Source of the DNA: CANKHA01 sp963731585
GTDB taxonomy: Bacteria; Pseudomonadota; Alphaproteobacteria; Rhizobiales; Xanthobacteraceae
Assembly (NCBI GenBank): GCA_963731585.1
Contig: CAVSWC010000007.1
Span: 1-64,000, forward strand
Length of the DNA stretch: 64,000 bases
Reading direction: 5' to 3'
The position numbers were made by a program, and so were the translations under genes. Of this stretch, positions 14,038 through 22,920 are shown piece after piece. Positions within the stretch are counted from its first letter, which is position 1. Each line of letters opens with the position of its first letter. The notes beneath the pieces were generated by a model. The model made no database searches. It was given only the letters and a program-made list of their open reading frames with translations, and was not told the DNA's origin.

Positions 14038-14204
14038 CGACCACGCGGCTGCACTTCGGAAGCTTACCGCTGAAAAGCTACCGAAGCTCATTGACCCACT
14101 ATGCGGCAGCCGACGGCCGGAACGCAGGGGCGGGTAGATGGGGGTGTTGGGGGAGGCGAAGGCCGCAAATCACACGACGTATGACGGAGCGGCGGCTAAC
14201 ATTT

Positions 14205-14436
14205 TCGTCATCGCAGGGCATAGCCCGTCGAAGACGGGCGTGAACGCTCTGACGACCCAGCGATCCATCGAAAAATCGGGCGCAGATATTTGAGTAGAGA
14301 TCGCGCCGTAAACCCAAGCGCTCATTCCAAATGATTGAATTGCCGGGTCAAGCCCGGCAATGACGATTGAGGATGGATCGCCAATTCATCAGGGCGTTCA
14401 CGCCCGTCTTCGACGGGCTATGCCCGGCGATGACGA
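14205..14436. repeat. Palindromic intergenic repeat, two halves with full spacer
   Basis: CGTCATCGCAGGGCATAGCC and GAAGACGGGCGTGAACG, then GATCCATCGAAAAATCGGGC, the conserved spacer GCAGATATTTG and AAACCCAAGCGCTCAT, then ATTGCCGGGTCAAGCCCGGC and a second arm set ending TGCCCGGCGATGACGA. It is one of the most complete copies. Confidence 0.8.
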
Positions 14437-14460
14437 GTTTTCATCGGAGAGCAACGGATC

Positions 14461-14736
14461 ATGGCCACCGGCACGGTTAATCTCAATTTTGGGACCACAG
14501 CGTCCCGCAAGGCGACGGCTTCTGTGGACGTGACGACCAGCGGATTGACCGCCGCCTCCTACATCGAGGCCTTCCCGATGGCGGAAGCCACCGCCAACCA
14601 CGTCAAGGACGTGGCGCGGGTCGATCCGCTCGATCTGTGTTGCGAGGTCCTGACAGCGACAACTTTTCGGATTCATGGAACGGTTACTCGCGGGCGCAGC
14701 TACGGTGACCGCGCAATCAGATGGGTGACGGCATGA
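14461..14736 (+). CDS. Small phage structural-type protein, 91 aa
   Basis: Start ATG 14461 follows GGAGAGCAACGGATC. The protein is beta-rich: TVNLNFGTTASRKATASVDV, then SYIEAFPMAEATANHVKD and FRIHGTVTRGRS. It overlaps the next ATG by four bases (ATGA). The pairing with a larger beta-rich gene suggests virion proteins, but no family is recognised. Confidence 0.55.
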   Translation: MATGTVNLNFGTTASRKATASVDVTTSGLTAASYIEAFPMAEATANHVKDVARVDPLDLCCEVLTATTFRIHGTVTRGRSYGDRAIRWVTA

Positions 14737-15353
14737 GCGTCGATACTATCTCCGGCGCCGGCAGCGACCTGCTGACGATTGACGTCACCTCAAAGGCGGC
14801 GCGCATCTCGCCTTATGGCGCAGACGGCGCCTATAGCGGCAAGAAGGCCACCTATCGGGCAAGCTCGCTGATTCCCTTCACGGCGGCGGTCACCATCAAC
14901 GTGCCGTTCTTCCTGATCGAGGGCTCGGCCTCAAAGACCATCACCGTCACCAGCATCCGCGTGAGCGGCCTGACGCTGACCGCGGTGGCTTATCTCACCG
15001 TCGCGGTGGGCAAATATTCCACCGCGGCGTCGGGCGGCACGGCCACGTCTGCCCCGATGGTTCCGCTCAATTCATCCGCCGCTGCGGCCTCCGCGGCATT
15101 CGTGAAGTACTACACGGCGGTTCCAACCGCAGGCACGCTCCTTGGCGCGGTCGCTTCCTGGCGCACGCTGGCGCAGGCGGCGACGCCCGCCGCCGCGGCC
15201 ACCACCGAAACGCATACGTTCGAGTTCGGCAATTCGCAGGAAAAACGCGGCATCGTGCTGCGCGGCACGTCGCAAGGTCTTGGCCTGTTCTGGCCGGTGG
15301 CGCCCGCCAGCGCGGTCACACTGGCTGTCGATATTGAATGGACCGAGGAGTAA
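14733..15353 (+). CDS. Phage structural-type protein, 206 aa
   Basis: Start ATG 14733 overlaps the previous TGA. Beta-rich, Thr/Ala/Ser-rich: AARISPYGADGAYSGKKATY, then FTAAVTINVPFFLIEGSASK and a C-terminal SQEKRGIVLRGTSQGLGLFW ending VDIEWTEE. The length and pattern fit a phage tail or head-fibre protein; no known family can be named. Confidence 0.6.
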   Translation: MSVDTISGAGSDLLTIDVTSKAARISPYGADGAYSGKKATYRASSLIPFTAAVTINVPFFLIEGSASKTITVTSIRVSGLTLTAVAYLTVAVGKYSTAASGGTATSAPMVPLNSSAAAASAAFVKYYTAVPTAGTLLGAVASWRTLAQAATPAAAATTETHTFEFGNSQEKRGIVLRGTSQGLGLFWPVAPASAVTLAVDIEWTEE

Positions 15354-15390
15354 GTATTCCGGCCCCCCGGGCCCGATAGGGGTGCGCCGC

Positions 15391-16182
15391 CATGTCTTTG
15401 CTGCTGGCGCACCAAGGCGCATCGCCTATCGCCGGCATTCTGGCGGCGAGCGAGGCGAACGATAGCGTAGCCGCTGCTGTCGAAGCTTGCACTCAACGGT
15501 GCCAGCGCGGCGACCGAGGCGGGCGATAGCGCGTCAGCCGCGGCGAAACTTGCGATCATCGGTTCCACTGCGGCGACCGAAGCGGGCGACAGCCTAACCG
15601 CCGCAGCAGTGCTTGCCATCATCGCGACCGGCGCGGCGGCCGAGGCTGGCGATACGGCCAGTGCATCGGCATTGCTGCCGATAACGCGGCGCGCATGCGC
15701 AAGCGGAAGCCGCCGATACGCTGGCCGGCACGATTACGCTTGTCGTGCCGATCACGGCCACGGCGGCAATAACCGAGACAAACGACACAAGCTCAGCCGC
15801 GGCGGCACTCGCTGTGTCGGCGCTGGCTGCCCTTGCTGAATCTGCCGACACCGCTTCCGCCGCCGGCGCACTGAAGCTGGTCGCGGCGGCAAGCGTTAGC
15901 GAGAATAACGACGCAGCGTCTGCCGGAGCCGTCATTCTCCTGCGCGGCGCGCTGGCGCAAAGCGAGACCGGCGACACGCTCGCCGCGCTGGCCGAAAGCA
16001 TCGCCCCTCTGGCTGCGGTCGCGGCCATGAGCGAAGCGGGCGACAGCGTTGACGCGCAATGCATCATTCGGCCAAGGCGGCGATCCACCGTGAACAGCAG
16101 ACATGCGGCGTTCCGCTCCGTTTCGCTTCCCGCGAAAGCGCCGCTGCGCAACCGCTCCCCAATTCCGCACCGCCGAAAATAG
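15391..16182 (+). pseudogene. Phage tail-type protein with tandem EAGD repeats, frameshifted
   Basis: MSLLLAHQGASPIAGILAAS starts at 15391. About ten units of 22-27 residues follow, each around an [ES]-x-x-D-[ST] core: ASEANDSVAAA, ATEAGDSASAA, ATEAGDSLTAA, AEAGDTASASA, ITETNDTSSAAAA, AESADTASAAGA, SENNDAASAGA, SETGDTLAALA, SEAGDSVDAQ. The repeats continue through three frames, with shifts near 15478 and 15690 and probably after 16060. A repaired protein would have about 260 residues. The pattern matches repeats seen in phage tail fibre-like proteins. Confidence 0.6.
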
Positions 16183-16512
16183 ATCGATTGAAAAATCGTC
16201 ATCGCCGGGCGCTGGCGGTTTATCTCGAACGGGCGAACCATCTCGGTATCGAGCGAGGGCTATAAGCATTATCTCGACTGCCTGCGCGGCATTGCTTTGC
16301 TGCAAGGCAGCCCGGTCCAGCCCAGCCCGGTTCACTCCAGGCATTAAACGTGCCCCAGCGCTCCGGCAGGATGGCTTTCGGAGCCGTGTCGCCGGCGGTT
16401 CCGCGGATCGGCGCAGATTAAGTAAGCTTATCAATGGGTAACGCGGGCACTATGAATTAGCAGAAAATGCCCCTAATTTGCCGGTGCATAATGTAGCGCC
16501 AGGGGGGATCGC
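16183..16512. other. Gene-poor stretch with repeat fragment
   Basis: It holds a short arm of the palindromic family (CGTCATCGCCGGGC at about 16198) and otherwise low-pattern sequence. I see no gene. Confidence 0.4.
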
Positions 16513-16981
16513 ATGTTGAAGCTATCAAAGTTGCTAACCGGCCTTTTTATCGCGATTGGCTTTAGCCTCATCGCAGACGGTGCGGCATTGGCCCAGTCGC
16601 AGAATTACACGAAAGGTCAACAGCAGCGCGCACCGGGCATCCTGGCAACGGGTAATCCCGTCGTCGAAAACCTGACCTTCAACAGCGCCTTCGATGTCAA
16701 ACAAATTCTTGTACGAGCAGACCAAGGAGAAGGCGGCTCTGCACCGCTGTTGAAAATATGCTGTCAAAGACTGCTGCATCGCAGGCGATCGGTGGTCGCA
16801 ACGGACATATTGCACCTACAACGGCGAGGTCTGGGATGTTCGCGGGATTGGACGCGGCGACCTCACCGCTTTTACCGGTGAAACCGACGTTTTCAAGAAT
16901 GGATCACAGCCCATAGAGTGCCTCGTTGAGATTCGTTATGCGGGCGGAGTCTCGCTCGTTCCCCGCTGGCACGAGCGTTAA
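16513..16981 (+). pseudogene. Secreted protein gene, broken by frameshift and TGA
   Basis: The signal peptide FIAIGFSLIADGAALAQ is followed by NPVVENLTFNSAFDVKQI in frame. After about 16705 the match moves to another frame: LYEQTKEKAALHRC-stop-KYAVKDCC, then DRWSQRTYCTYNGEVWDVRG and DVFKNGSQPIECLVEIRYAG, ending at 16981. The stop is TGA in a position where Trp is plausible. The many Cys suggest a disulphide-bonded exported protein of about 155 residues. Confidence 0.6.
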
Positions 16982-17084
16982 ATTCTCAGTCCCCTCCGGC
17001 TTTACGCTCACCACCACCATCCTATCTACCCTGATCCCGCTGCCCTCCATGTGACGTGAGCAGCGGGGCTTGTCGGACAGAAAA

Positions 17085-17120
17085 ATCGTCATTGCCGGGC
17101 ATAGCCCGGCGATGACGAAA
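17085..17120. repeat. Minimal palindromic repeat
   Basis: TCGTCATTGCCGGGC-ATA-GCCCGGCGATGACGA is a near-perfect 15-base inverted repeat around three bases. It looks like the two outer arms of the family with the middle removed. Confidence 0.85.
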
Positions 17121-17404
17121 AGTAACCTCGTCGCGATGAAGAAAAATGTCAGCCGCTACGCGGCTAGCGGCGCCTCGTGCGCCACATTTCAGCCCAGATA
17201 TTGCTACGCTCGAGGCGACGCAAGCGCTCATCTACAGCCCATCGCGCACACCCCGGAACCATCCGCGCGTTTTGCGCGTTAATTGGTTGCCTCATAAAAA
17301 TCCGGCAGCGCCGGCCTTGCCGCTTTCCTTCACACTGAAGAGAGCGCGGAACGTCGACTAAGCTCAAACGTTACCGGGCAGGGGCACAGCAAATGAGAGA
17401 TGAT

Positions 17405-17776
17405 ATGAAACAGTATTCAGCAGTTATCGCCGCCGCGCTTTCGATCGGCCTGATGGGGCCGGCGCTTGCACAGCAAGACAATCCTGCCGGTGCGCCGATG
17501 AACCAAAGCGCGAGAGCGACCGCGACAATGGAAGAGAAGGGCATGATCAGCACGGAGATGCGGCCTCGCTTTAGAACTTACGTGACGACGCAGGCGCCAG
17601 CGTCCTTCACCTATAGCTCCCCTGTTGCGGTAGGGACCGTGCTGCCGGAAGCCGGTGTCACGTATTATGACGTTCCTGCCGACTACGGCGTTACCCGATA
17701 CCGCTACACGGTGGTAAACGGCAGCCCCGTGTTGGTCGACCCGGGCACACGCCGTGTGATCCAGGTCATTCAGTAG
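17405..17776 (+). CDS. DUF1236 periplasmic protein
   Basis: Signal peptide SAVIAAALSIGLMGPALAQ; start ATG 17405 is favoured over an in-frame ATG 12 bases earlier because the signal peptide begins there. The mature part ends YRYTVVNGSPVLVDPGTRRV then IQVIQ, the DUF1236 pattern (VG-x-x-P, YR-x-x-V-V-x-D-P) found in Rhizobiales exported proteins of unknown role. Monocistronic, with a terminator. Confidence 0.8.
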   Translation: MKQYSAVIAAALSIGLMGPALAQQDNPAGAPMNQSARATATMEEKGMISTEMRPRFRTYVTTQAPASFTYSSPVAVGTVLPEAGVTYYDVPADYGVTRYRYTVVNGSPVLVDPGTRRVIQVIQ

Positions 17777-17796
17777 CGTTCCAACCTGTGAACAAG

Positions 17797-17839
17797 AAAG
17801 GAGCTCTGGGATAGTCCTCAGGGCTCCTTTACATTTTTT
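17797..17839 (+). terminator. Rho-independent terminator
   Basis: AAAGGAGC (17797-17804) pairs with GCTCCTTT (17823-17830), followed by ACATTTTTT. It lies 20 bases after the DUF1236 stop. Confidence 0.75.
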
Positions 17840-17840
17840 A

Positions 17841-17893
17841 GCCATGGCCGAGCACAGCCCGTCTTCGACGGGCTATGCCCGGCGATGACGATT
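17841..17893. repeat. Palindromic repeat, half copy
   Basis: It reads GCCCGTCTTCGACGGGCTAT and then GCCCGGCGATGACGA, directly after the terminator T-run. Confidence 0.75.
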
Positions 17894-17959
17894 TTTCATT
17901 TCCATCGCGGCGACCGGCATCGAGGCAACGCAGTTTAGCGCCACTGTCTAAAGGACCGC

Positions 17960-19490
17960 ATGACGCTTGACGAAATCCTGGGCCGCCTCGGCGCGCTGCC
18001 TGACAAAGACCGCAATGAAGTAAAGGCCGCCGCTTTAGAAGCCACCAAGGACCGTTGCTTTGTCCCCAACGTCGGCCCGCAAACCGAGGCGTATTTCAGC
18101 GAAGCCGACGAGGTATTCTATGGCGGCGGGGCAGGCGGCGGAAAATCCGCGTTGCTCTGCGGCCTCGCCATCGAGGAGCACAAGAAGGCGATCATCTTTC
18201 GCCGCGAATATCCCCAGATCAAGGGGCTGGTCGATGAGGTTCATCGCCAGTTAGGAACGCGCGCCGGATACAACGCGCAGGACAAGCTCTGGCGATTGCC
18301 GAACGGCAACCAGCTGGAGTTCGGCTCGGTCCAGCACGAATACGATAAGGAGAAATACCAGGGCCGCGCCCACGACCTGAAGGGCTTCGATGAGATTACG
18401 CATTTCACCGAGTCGCAGTATCGCTTCCTGATCGCGTGGAATCGAACGACCGAGCCGGGCCAACGCTGCCGCGTGGTGGCCACGGGTAATCCTCCGATCT
18501 CGGCGGAAGGCACCTGGGTGATCAAATACTGGGGACCGTGGCTGGATCCGACGCATCCCTATCCGGCCAAGCCAGGTGAGCTGCGCTTTTTTGCCGTCAT
18601 CGACGGTCGCGACAAGGAGGTTGATCGGCACCATCCCAACGCGAGATCGCGAACCTTCATTCCGGCTCGGCTGGAGGACAATCCGGATCTGCTGAAGACC
18701 GGCTACGCCTCGGTGATCGAGGGCATGCCGGAGCCGCTCCGCACCATGATGCGGGAGGGCCGCTTCGATGTCGGGCAATCCGACGCCGAGTTCCAGGTGA
18801 TTCCCACCGCCTGGATTGCGGCCGCGCAAGCAAGATGGAAGCCGGACGGGTTCAAAGACTTCGCCATGACCGCGATGGGCTTCGATCCTGCCGGCGGCGG
18901 CGAAGACTGCGCGGAATTGGCCTATCGGCATGGCGGCTGGTACGGGCCGCTGGTGACGGAGAAAGGCGCGGGCACGGCCGATGCCAATGCCGCCGCAGCG
19001 AGCATCTTTCGTCATCGGCGGGACAATGCTCCTGTTGTGGTTGACGTTGGCGGCGGCTATGGCGGTGCTGTTACCCTTACGCCTTAAAGACAACGGCATT
19101 ACTTTTATCGGGTTCAACAGCGCCAACAGCTCAACCGGATAAAACCATCGACGGGCAATTAGGTTTTGCCAACAAGCGCGCGGAAGCCTGGTGGCGATTT
19201 CGCGAAGCGCTCAACCCCGACCAGCAGGGCGGCTCGGCGGTCGCGCTGCCGGCCGATCCCGAGCTGCGCGCAGACCTGGCGGCGCCGACCTACACGGTTG
19301 CGGCGCGTGGGATCGTGATCGAGTCGAAGGACGACTTGCGCAAGCGCCTGGGCCGCTCACCCGGCAAGGGCGACGCGGTGGTGATGTGCCTGTAGCGAAG
19401 GCAATGCGGCGCAGCGCAAACTATTGCGCGGCGCGCGTCGAGCAGAGCACGGCCAACATGGGCTACGCAAAATTGAAGAAGCGGCGGTAG
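17960..19490 (+). pseudogene. Phage terminase large subunit, frameshifted at 3' end
   Basis: The first 370 codons are intact: GGGAGGGKSALL is the Walker A loop (about residue 55), KGFDEITHF the Walker B-like stretch, then VVATGNPPISAEGTW, and FDPAGGGEDCAELAYRHGGW and VVVDVGGGYGG of the nuclease domain. From about 19075 the sequence goes through several frames: RLKDNGITFIGFNSANSSTG, KTIDGQLGFANKRAEAWWRF, GIVIESKDDLRKRLGRSPGK with GDAVVMCL, and finally STANMGYAKLKKRR to the stop at 19490. At least three or four shifts in 400 bases point to decay, though sequence error cannot be excluded. The N-terminal ATPase would still be made. Confidence 0.85.
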
Positions 19491-19533
19491 CGGTGAAGCC
19501 CGCAAAGAAGCTCAGAAAAAACGCAACGGCTCA

Positions 19534-19653
19534 TCAATGCGGCTGGATAAACGTCATGTTGACGTAGTGGCCAAACAAGCCAACGAGAAAATAGGCGGCG
19601 AGAATCGCAAAGGGCAAAATGTCGGCCCATGAGAAGCTTTTTTTTGGTTTCAC
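19534..19653 (-). CDS. 39-aa single-pass membrane protein
   Basis: GTG start at 19653 with AGAGG 8 bases upstream. FSWADILPFAILAAYFLVGL is a membrane segment, followed by FGHYVNMTFIQPH. No family recognised. The good ribosome site and clean hydrophobic run support it; the size makes it uncertain. Confidence 0.45.
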   Translation of the reverse strand: MKPKKSFSWADILPFAILAAYFLVGLFGHYVNMTFIQPH

Positions 19654-19782
19654 CGGCCGACCTCTACCGAGCGTTTAAGCCTCGGTAGCCACCACGGACA
19701 ACATCACAAATCGACGCAGGGACACACGGCATAGCAAGCTGTTGCGCGCGGCTCGGGGTAGAGCAGAGCAGGATCGTTTGCG

Positions 19783-19902
19783 CTAAGCGAGAAACTTACG
19801 CGCATTGTGTCTGATCGACTTTGGCTTCACGGCGGCAGGCTTCCGCGGGGCGTTCTCGCTTTGAGGACCGCGCGGCATCGTTACTCCCAAATGCTCAGCC
19901 AT
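19783..19902 (-). CDS. 39-aa basic protein downstream of YoeB relic
   Basis: ATG 19902 follows GAGGCGGACAA; an in-frame ATG at 19878 with GGGAG is an alternative. The protein is basic, with ENAPRKPAAVKPKSIRHNAR. It begins 22 bases after the toxin stop in the same direction. No family recognised; it could be chance. Confidence 0.3.
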   Translation of the reverse strand: MAEHLGVTMPRGPQSENAPRKPAAVKPKSIRHNARKFLA

Positions 19903-19924
19903 TTGTCCGCCTCATCGGGCGAGA

Positions 19925-20191
19925 TCAGTAGTGGTAGCGGCACTGAATGATTTCGACTTGTTTGGCTTCACCTTTACCGCTCACGCGATAAACCAGGCGG
20001 TCTTCGAGGGTGATGCGGCGCGACCAGCAGCCTTGCAGGGAATGTTTAAGGGGCTCCGGTTTCCCGAGCCCCTTAAAAGGATCGCGCTGAATGTCTCGGA
20101 TAAGATCGTTTATCCATCGCAGTATCTTCTGGTCTGCCTTACTCCAATAGAGATAGTCCTCTTTGGCGTGAGGGGTCCAGACAACTTTCGT
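19925..20191 (-). pseudogene. yoeB: YoeB/Txe mRNA endonuclease toxin with lost start codon
   Basis: The whole toxin can be read: KVVWTPHAKEDYLYWSKADQ, LRWINDLIRDIQRDPFKGLG, KPEPLKHSLQGCWSRRITLE and DRLVYRV with a final IIQCRYHY. This is full length (88 codons) with the conserved WSRRI, HRLVY-like and CRYHY ends. Where ATG is expected the codon is ACG (20189-20191), and no ATG, GTG or TTG lies between it and the upstream TGA. Upstream, MRSQTLAEAIQAAGEHRRAE from 20295 looks like the end of a YefM-type antitoxin. So the pair appears inactivated by start loss and antitoxin truncation, unless ACG is used weakly. Confidence 0.75.
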
Positions 20192-20296
20192 GCAGGGGTC
20201 TCTGGGGCTCTTGGCTCGATGACGGTCGAGACTCGCTCAGCTCGCCGGTGTTCGCCTGCAGCCTGAATTGCCTCGGCAAGAGTCTGAGACCGCATT

Positions 20297-20862
20297 AGCA
20301 GGCATCCGGTGGAGATTGACGTTACCGATACGCGGCTGAAATCGTATCGTCTTCTGCCGATCGTACCATCACGACGCAGAGGGAGGCTGCCGCTGCAGCC
20401 GGGAGCGCGCGTAATTGCCGGACGGTGCGCTTACGTCGCTGTAGCGGCAAGCGCGAGACGGCACGCAGCTCAGTGTCACTGGCAACGAGCCCGCAATGCA
20501 GCCTCCTACTGTAATATGTACTATGCAACTCGTGCGACGCACGACGAGATCGTCGACGTGGTGCAGTTTTCCCTTAATCGAGACATTTCGGGTCTCAGGG
20601 CGTTTACGACCCGTTCGCGGGCTATCCCCGCAATGGACGAGCCCAATGCATCTTAACGGCGAGCGTTCTCTTCACCGAAGACCCAACCACCCGCCAGGCT
20701 CTTCGGCTACCCGGCGGCCCTCTGCCGCCTAGTGGGGGCGTAGCCGCCCAAGCCCAGCGCAATGCCGACAGGCAGACTTGGCGTCAACCTTAACTTCCGA
20801 GCGTGGAAAACGCTGCGCCACTAGGCTTCGGCATCGGTCAACCGTCTGCCGTTAAGCTTTCG
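20297..20862. other. Gene-poor stretch with degraded repeat
   Basis: A worn arm of the palindromic family lies near 20588-20640 (TCAGGGCGTTTACGACCC, GGCTATCCCCGCAATG). Open frames here show no recognisable protein pattern. Confidence 0.4.
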
Positions 20863-20884
20863 AATTAAGGTTTATCTGCTTCCG
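20863..20884 (+). promoter_or_regulatory. Conserved upstream element A of the WIAG small-protein family
   Basis: AATTAAGGTTTATCTGCTTC, preceded by TTAAGCTTTCG. The same element occurs at 21313 and 24710, each 67-81 bases before a small membrane protein ATG. TTAA steps resemble CtrA sites, but the TTAA-TTAA spacing is not the usual 7 bases. Confidence 0.6.
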
Positions 20885-20937
20885 CACTGGCGTGCTCTGC
20901 GGACGCGTGGCTTGATCATGGCAACAGGAAGGTTGCC

Positions 20938-21111
20938 ATGGGAAACGTCGCACATAAACAAAGCGCCGCTGTTCATTCGGCCCGCAAACACTCTGCGAGG
21001 GACCTGTTCCTGGTGGTGTTGACAGTCGCTTTGTCGATTGGCCTGACCGTTGCCTGGTTGACGCTGCTCGGTTACGGGTTCTTGCGGCTCTTCAAATGGA
21101 TTGCGGGATAA
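20938..21111 (+). CDS. Small membrane protein with C-terminal FKWIAG, copy A
   Basis: 57 residues. ATG 20938 follows CAGGAAGGTTGCC. A polar N terminus rich in His/Arg/Ser (HKQSAAVHSARKHSARD) leads into one long membrane segment LFLVVLTVALSIGLTVAWLT and a tail GFLRLFKWIAG. Copies B and C end FDWIAG and FNWIAG. The DNA around copies A and B is alike for over 250 bases, so they arose by tandem duplication. The function is unknown. Confidence 0.6.
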   Translation: MGNVAHKQSAAVHSARKHSARDLFLVVLTVALSIGLTVAWLTLLGYGFLRLFKWIAG

Positions 21112-21262
21112 GGCCACCGGCGCGCGCCGCCTGGCGATCGGCACCGCGGCTGCCGCTTTGGCGTTTTTGGCTTGACGCCAAGAACGAGAGCAAGGACGAG
21201 AGTTCGGAACGAACCGGCAAGCCACCCCCCATCGAGCTGCCACGGCTAACTTATTATTTTGG

Positions 21263-21312
21263 CGCATGATCTTATCGGCGAACCGGATTCCACTTCGCCG
21301 GATCATGCGCTA
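21263..21312. repeat. Small inverted repeat GCGCATGATC type
   Basis: GCGCATGATC and GATCATGCGC flank GGATTCCACTTCGCCG. A truncated copy lies at 28440-28476 at the end of eipA. It is a second, distinct palindromic family. Confidence 0.7.
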
Positions 21313-21335
21313 GGATTAAGGTTTATTTGCTTCCG
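21313..21335 (+). promoter_or_regulatory. Conserved upstream element B
   Basis: GGATTAAGGTTTATTTGCTT, continuing into CCGTGGTGGCGTGCTCTG, which matches copy A (CTGGCGTGCTCTG) beyond the core. Confidence 0.6.
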
Positions 21336-21381
21336 TGGTGGCGTGCTCTGTGAGGTTGTGGCTTGATGTGACACTCAAAAA

Positions 21382-21561
21382 ATGGGTGCCATGGAAAAGC
21401 CGATGGACAAGATTTCTGCTGGTCATCAGGACCACGCATTCTTTCTGGCCTCCGCGATGGCCGTGTTGTTGAAGGCTGCTTCGGCGACTGTCCTCGCCGT
21501 CGGGTTCATTATGCTGATGTGCTACGGCTCGCTGGCGCTCTTCGACTGGATTGCGGGATAA
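21382..21561 (+). CDS. Small membrane protein with C-terminal FDWIAG, copy B
   Basis: 59 residues from ATG 21382 (an internal ATG at 21391 is possible). EKPMDKISAGHQDHAFFLAS then KAASATVLAVGFIMLMCYG and LALFDWIAG. The layout is the same as copies A and C: a polar N terminus, one membrane segment, a conserved WIAG end followed at once by TAA. Confidence 0.6.
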   Translation: MGAMEKPMDKISAGHQDHAFFLASAMAVLLKAASATVLAVGFIMLMCYGSLALFDWIAG

Positions 21562-21631
21562 CCCCACCGGCGCGCCGCTTCGCGATCGGCACCACGGCTT
21601 CCGCCGTGGGGGCCGCACACCACTCAAACAT

Positions 21632-21793
21632 TCGTCATCGCCGGGCATAGCCCGTCGAAGACGGGCGTAAACGCCCTGGTGACCCGGCGATCCATCAAAA
21701 TACCAGGCGCAGATATTTGATAAAGATCGCGCCATAAACCCAAGCGCTCATGCTTGCAGGATGGATCGCCGGGTCAAGCCCGGCGATGACGAA
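21632..21793. repeat. Palindromic intergenic repeat, full-length copy
   Basis: The most complete copy: TCGTCATCGCCGGGCATAGC, CGTCGAAGACGGGCGTAAAC, GCCCTGGTGACCCGGCGATC, a spacer GCGCAGATATTTGATAAAGA and CATAAACCCAAGCGCTCATG, then GATCGCCGGGTCAAGCCCGG and CGATGACGA. The ends are complementary, so the whole could fold as one long hairpin. Confidence 0.85.
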
Positions 21794-21944
21794 AAATGTC
21801 GGCACCGTGCCAGCGTCTTTGCCACTCGTTTTGGCAGGCGCAGGCAATGGCGGGCGGCAATTTAAGGGGTTACTTGAGAGGGATTAGGACGCATAATCCA
21901 GCCACCGCGGGATTCTGACCCGCCTAAGCTCAGGGGAGGCTGTT

Positions 21945-22460
21945 ATGTTGGTAAAAACCCTTTGGTCCGTCCTCGCAGGATGCATCGCTGCAGGCATTGG
22001 CATCAGCAGCGTGAACGCCGCCGTGCTGCAGATTTCAGCAACCGGGCTCGTGTTGCGGACCGACGCTGCCTCGACCGATGCACCGGGAGATGAACAGGCC
22101 GGGTTGCTGACGGATACGCAGGGAAGGTACTTCGCGCCCGTCATGTTCCCGACCACCGGCGAAAGTGTCTGCAGCTTTACTCTCGTGTATAGAGACAACG
22201 ATGCCCTGAACATCACGGCGAAGCTGATGAAGAAGCCGTTCACCATTGGCACCCCCACCGCCTTCGACCCCCCTGTCACCATGGCGCGAGTGAGTAGTGT
22301 GGGCGCTAGCCAGAACACCAGAAAGGCCGTCGACCTGACTGTTACACAGCCGCTGATCGATACCGACAGTGCGTTTTATTATGTTGAGCTCAATGTTCCC
22401 GACGGCGCCAACATTGAGGTCTTGGGCATGCAAGTAAACGTGAGGCCAACCTGCCCGTAA
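21945..22460 (+). CDS. Secreted protein of unknown function, 171 aa
   Basis: ATG 21945 follows AGGGGAGGCTGTT. The signal peptide is LVKTLWSVLAGCIAAGIGIS then SVNAA. The mature protein is beta-rich with SVCSFTLVYRDNDALNITAK and VDLTVTQPLIDTDSAFYYVE, ending MQVNVRPTCP. Two Cys could pair. Its layout is like the secreted protein at 45541 (YQN/YRD strand, 'YYVEL/YWLEY' near the end), which may be a distant relative. Confidence 0.7.
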   Translation: MLVKTLWSVLAGCIAAGIGISSVNAAVLQISATGLVLRTDAASTDAPGDEQAGLLTDTQGRYFAPVMFPTTGESVCSFTLVYRDNDALNITAKLMKKPFTIGTPTAFDPPVTMARVSSVGASQNTRKAVDLTVTQPLIDTDSAFYYVELNVPDGANIEVLGMQVNVRPTCP

Positions 22461-22470
22461 GCTCAAGAAG

Positions 22471-22510
22471 CCCTGCCGGCAGCGGGAGATGTTCCTGGTT
22501 GCCGGCGGGG
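22471..22510. terminator. Hairpin after the secreted protein gene
   Basis: CCCTGCCGGCA (22471-22481) pairs with TGCCGGCGGGG (22500-22510), 11 base pairs with one G-T. No T-run follows, so it may be a weak or Rho-assisted terminator. Confidence 0.5.
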
Positions 22511-22552
22511 GTTGCCAGGCCTCGCGGCTGCTGCGATCAATGATAAGACAGT

Positions 22553-22712
22553 CTCATTGCCGGGCTTGACCCGGCAATCCATCCTTCAGGCATGAGCGCT
22601 TGGGTTTATGGCGCGATCCTTATACAAATATCTGCGCCGATTTTTCGATGGATCGCCGGGTCATCAGGGCGTTTACGCCGTCTGCGACGGGCTGTACCCG
22701 GCGATGACGAAA
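22553..22712. repeat. Palindromic repeat copy, opposite half first
   Basis: It starts CATTGCCGGGCTTGACCCGG and holds the spacer CATGAGCGCTTGGGTTTATG and ATACAAATATCTGCGCCGAT, ending GCTGTACCCGGCGATGACGA. Confidence 0.8.
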
Positions 22713-22920
22713 AAATGTTAGCCGCCACTACATCAGCTTCAAAGCTGCCGATTGTCTGGACGGTTTCAGCTCGGCAAACTGTTAACCGCGTGTTAACCAT
22801 AAAAAACGCAGACTTCGGTCCGGGGAAAACGGGCCGCGCCTTCGTTCGTATCGCCTCCTAGCGCGCCGGTTCAGCCGGGCCATCCCGGTCTCGGCTCCTC
22901 TTCGCTACATGGGCGTGAAC

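Noticed and set aside
20309..20656. 115-codon plus-strand frame between the YoeB relic and the WIAG genes
   Set aside because: It crosses a worn palindromic repeat and shows no protein pattern or start site.
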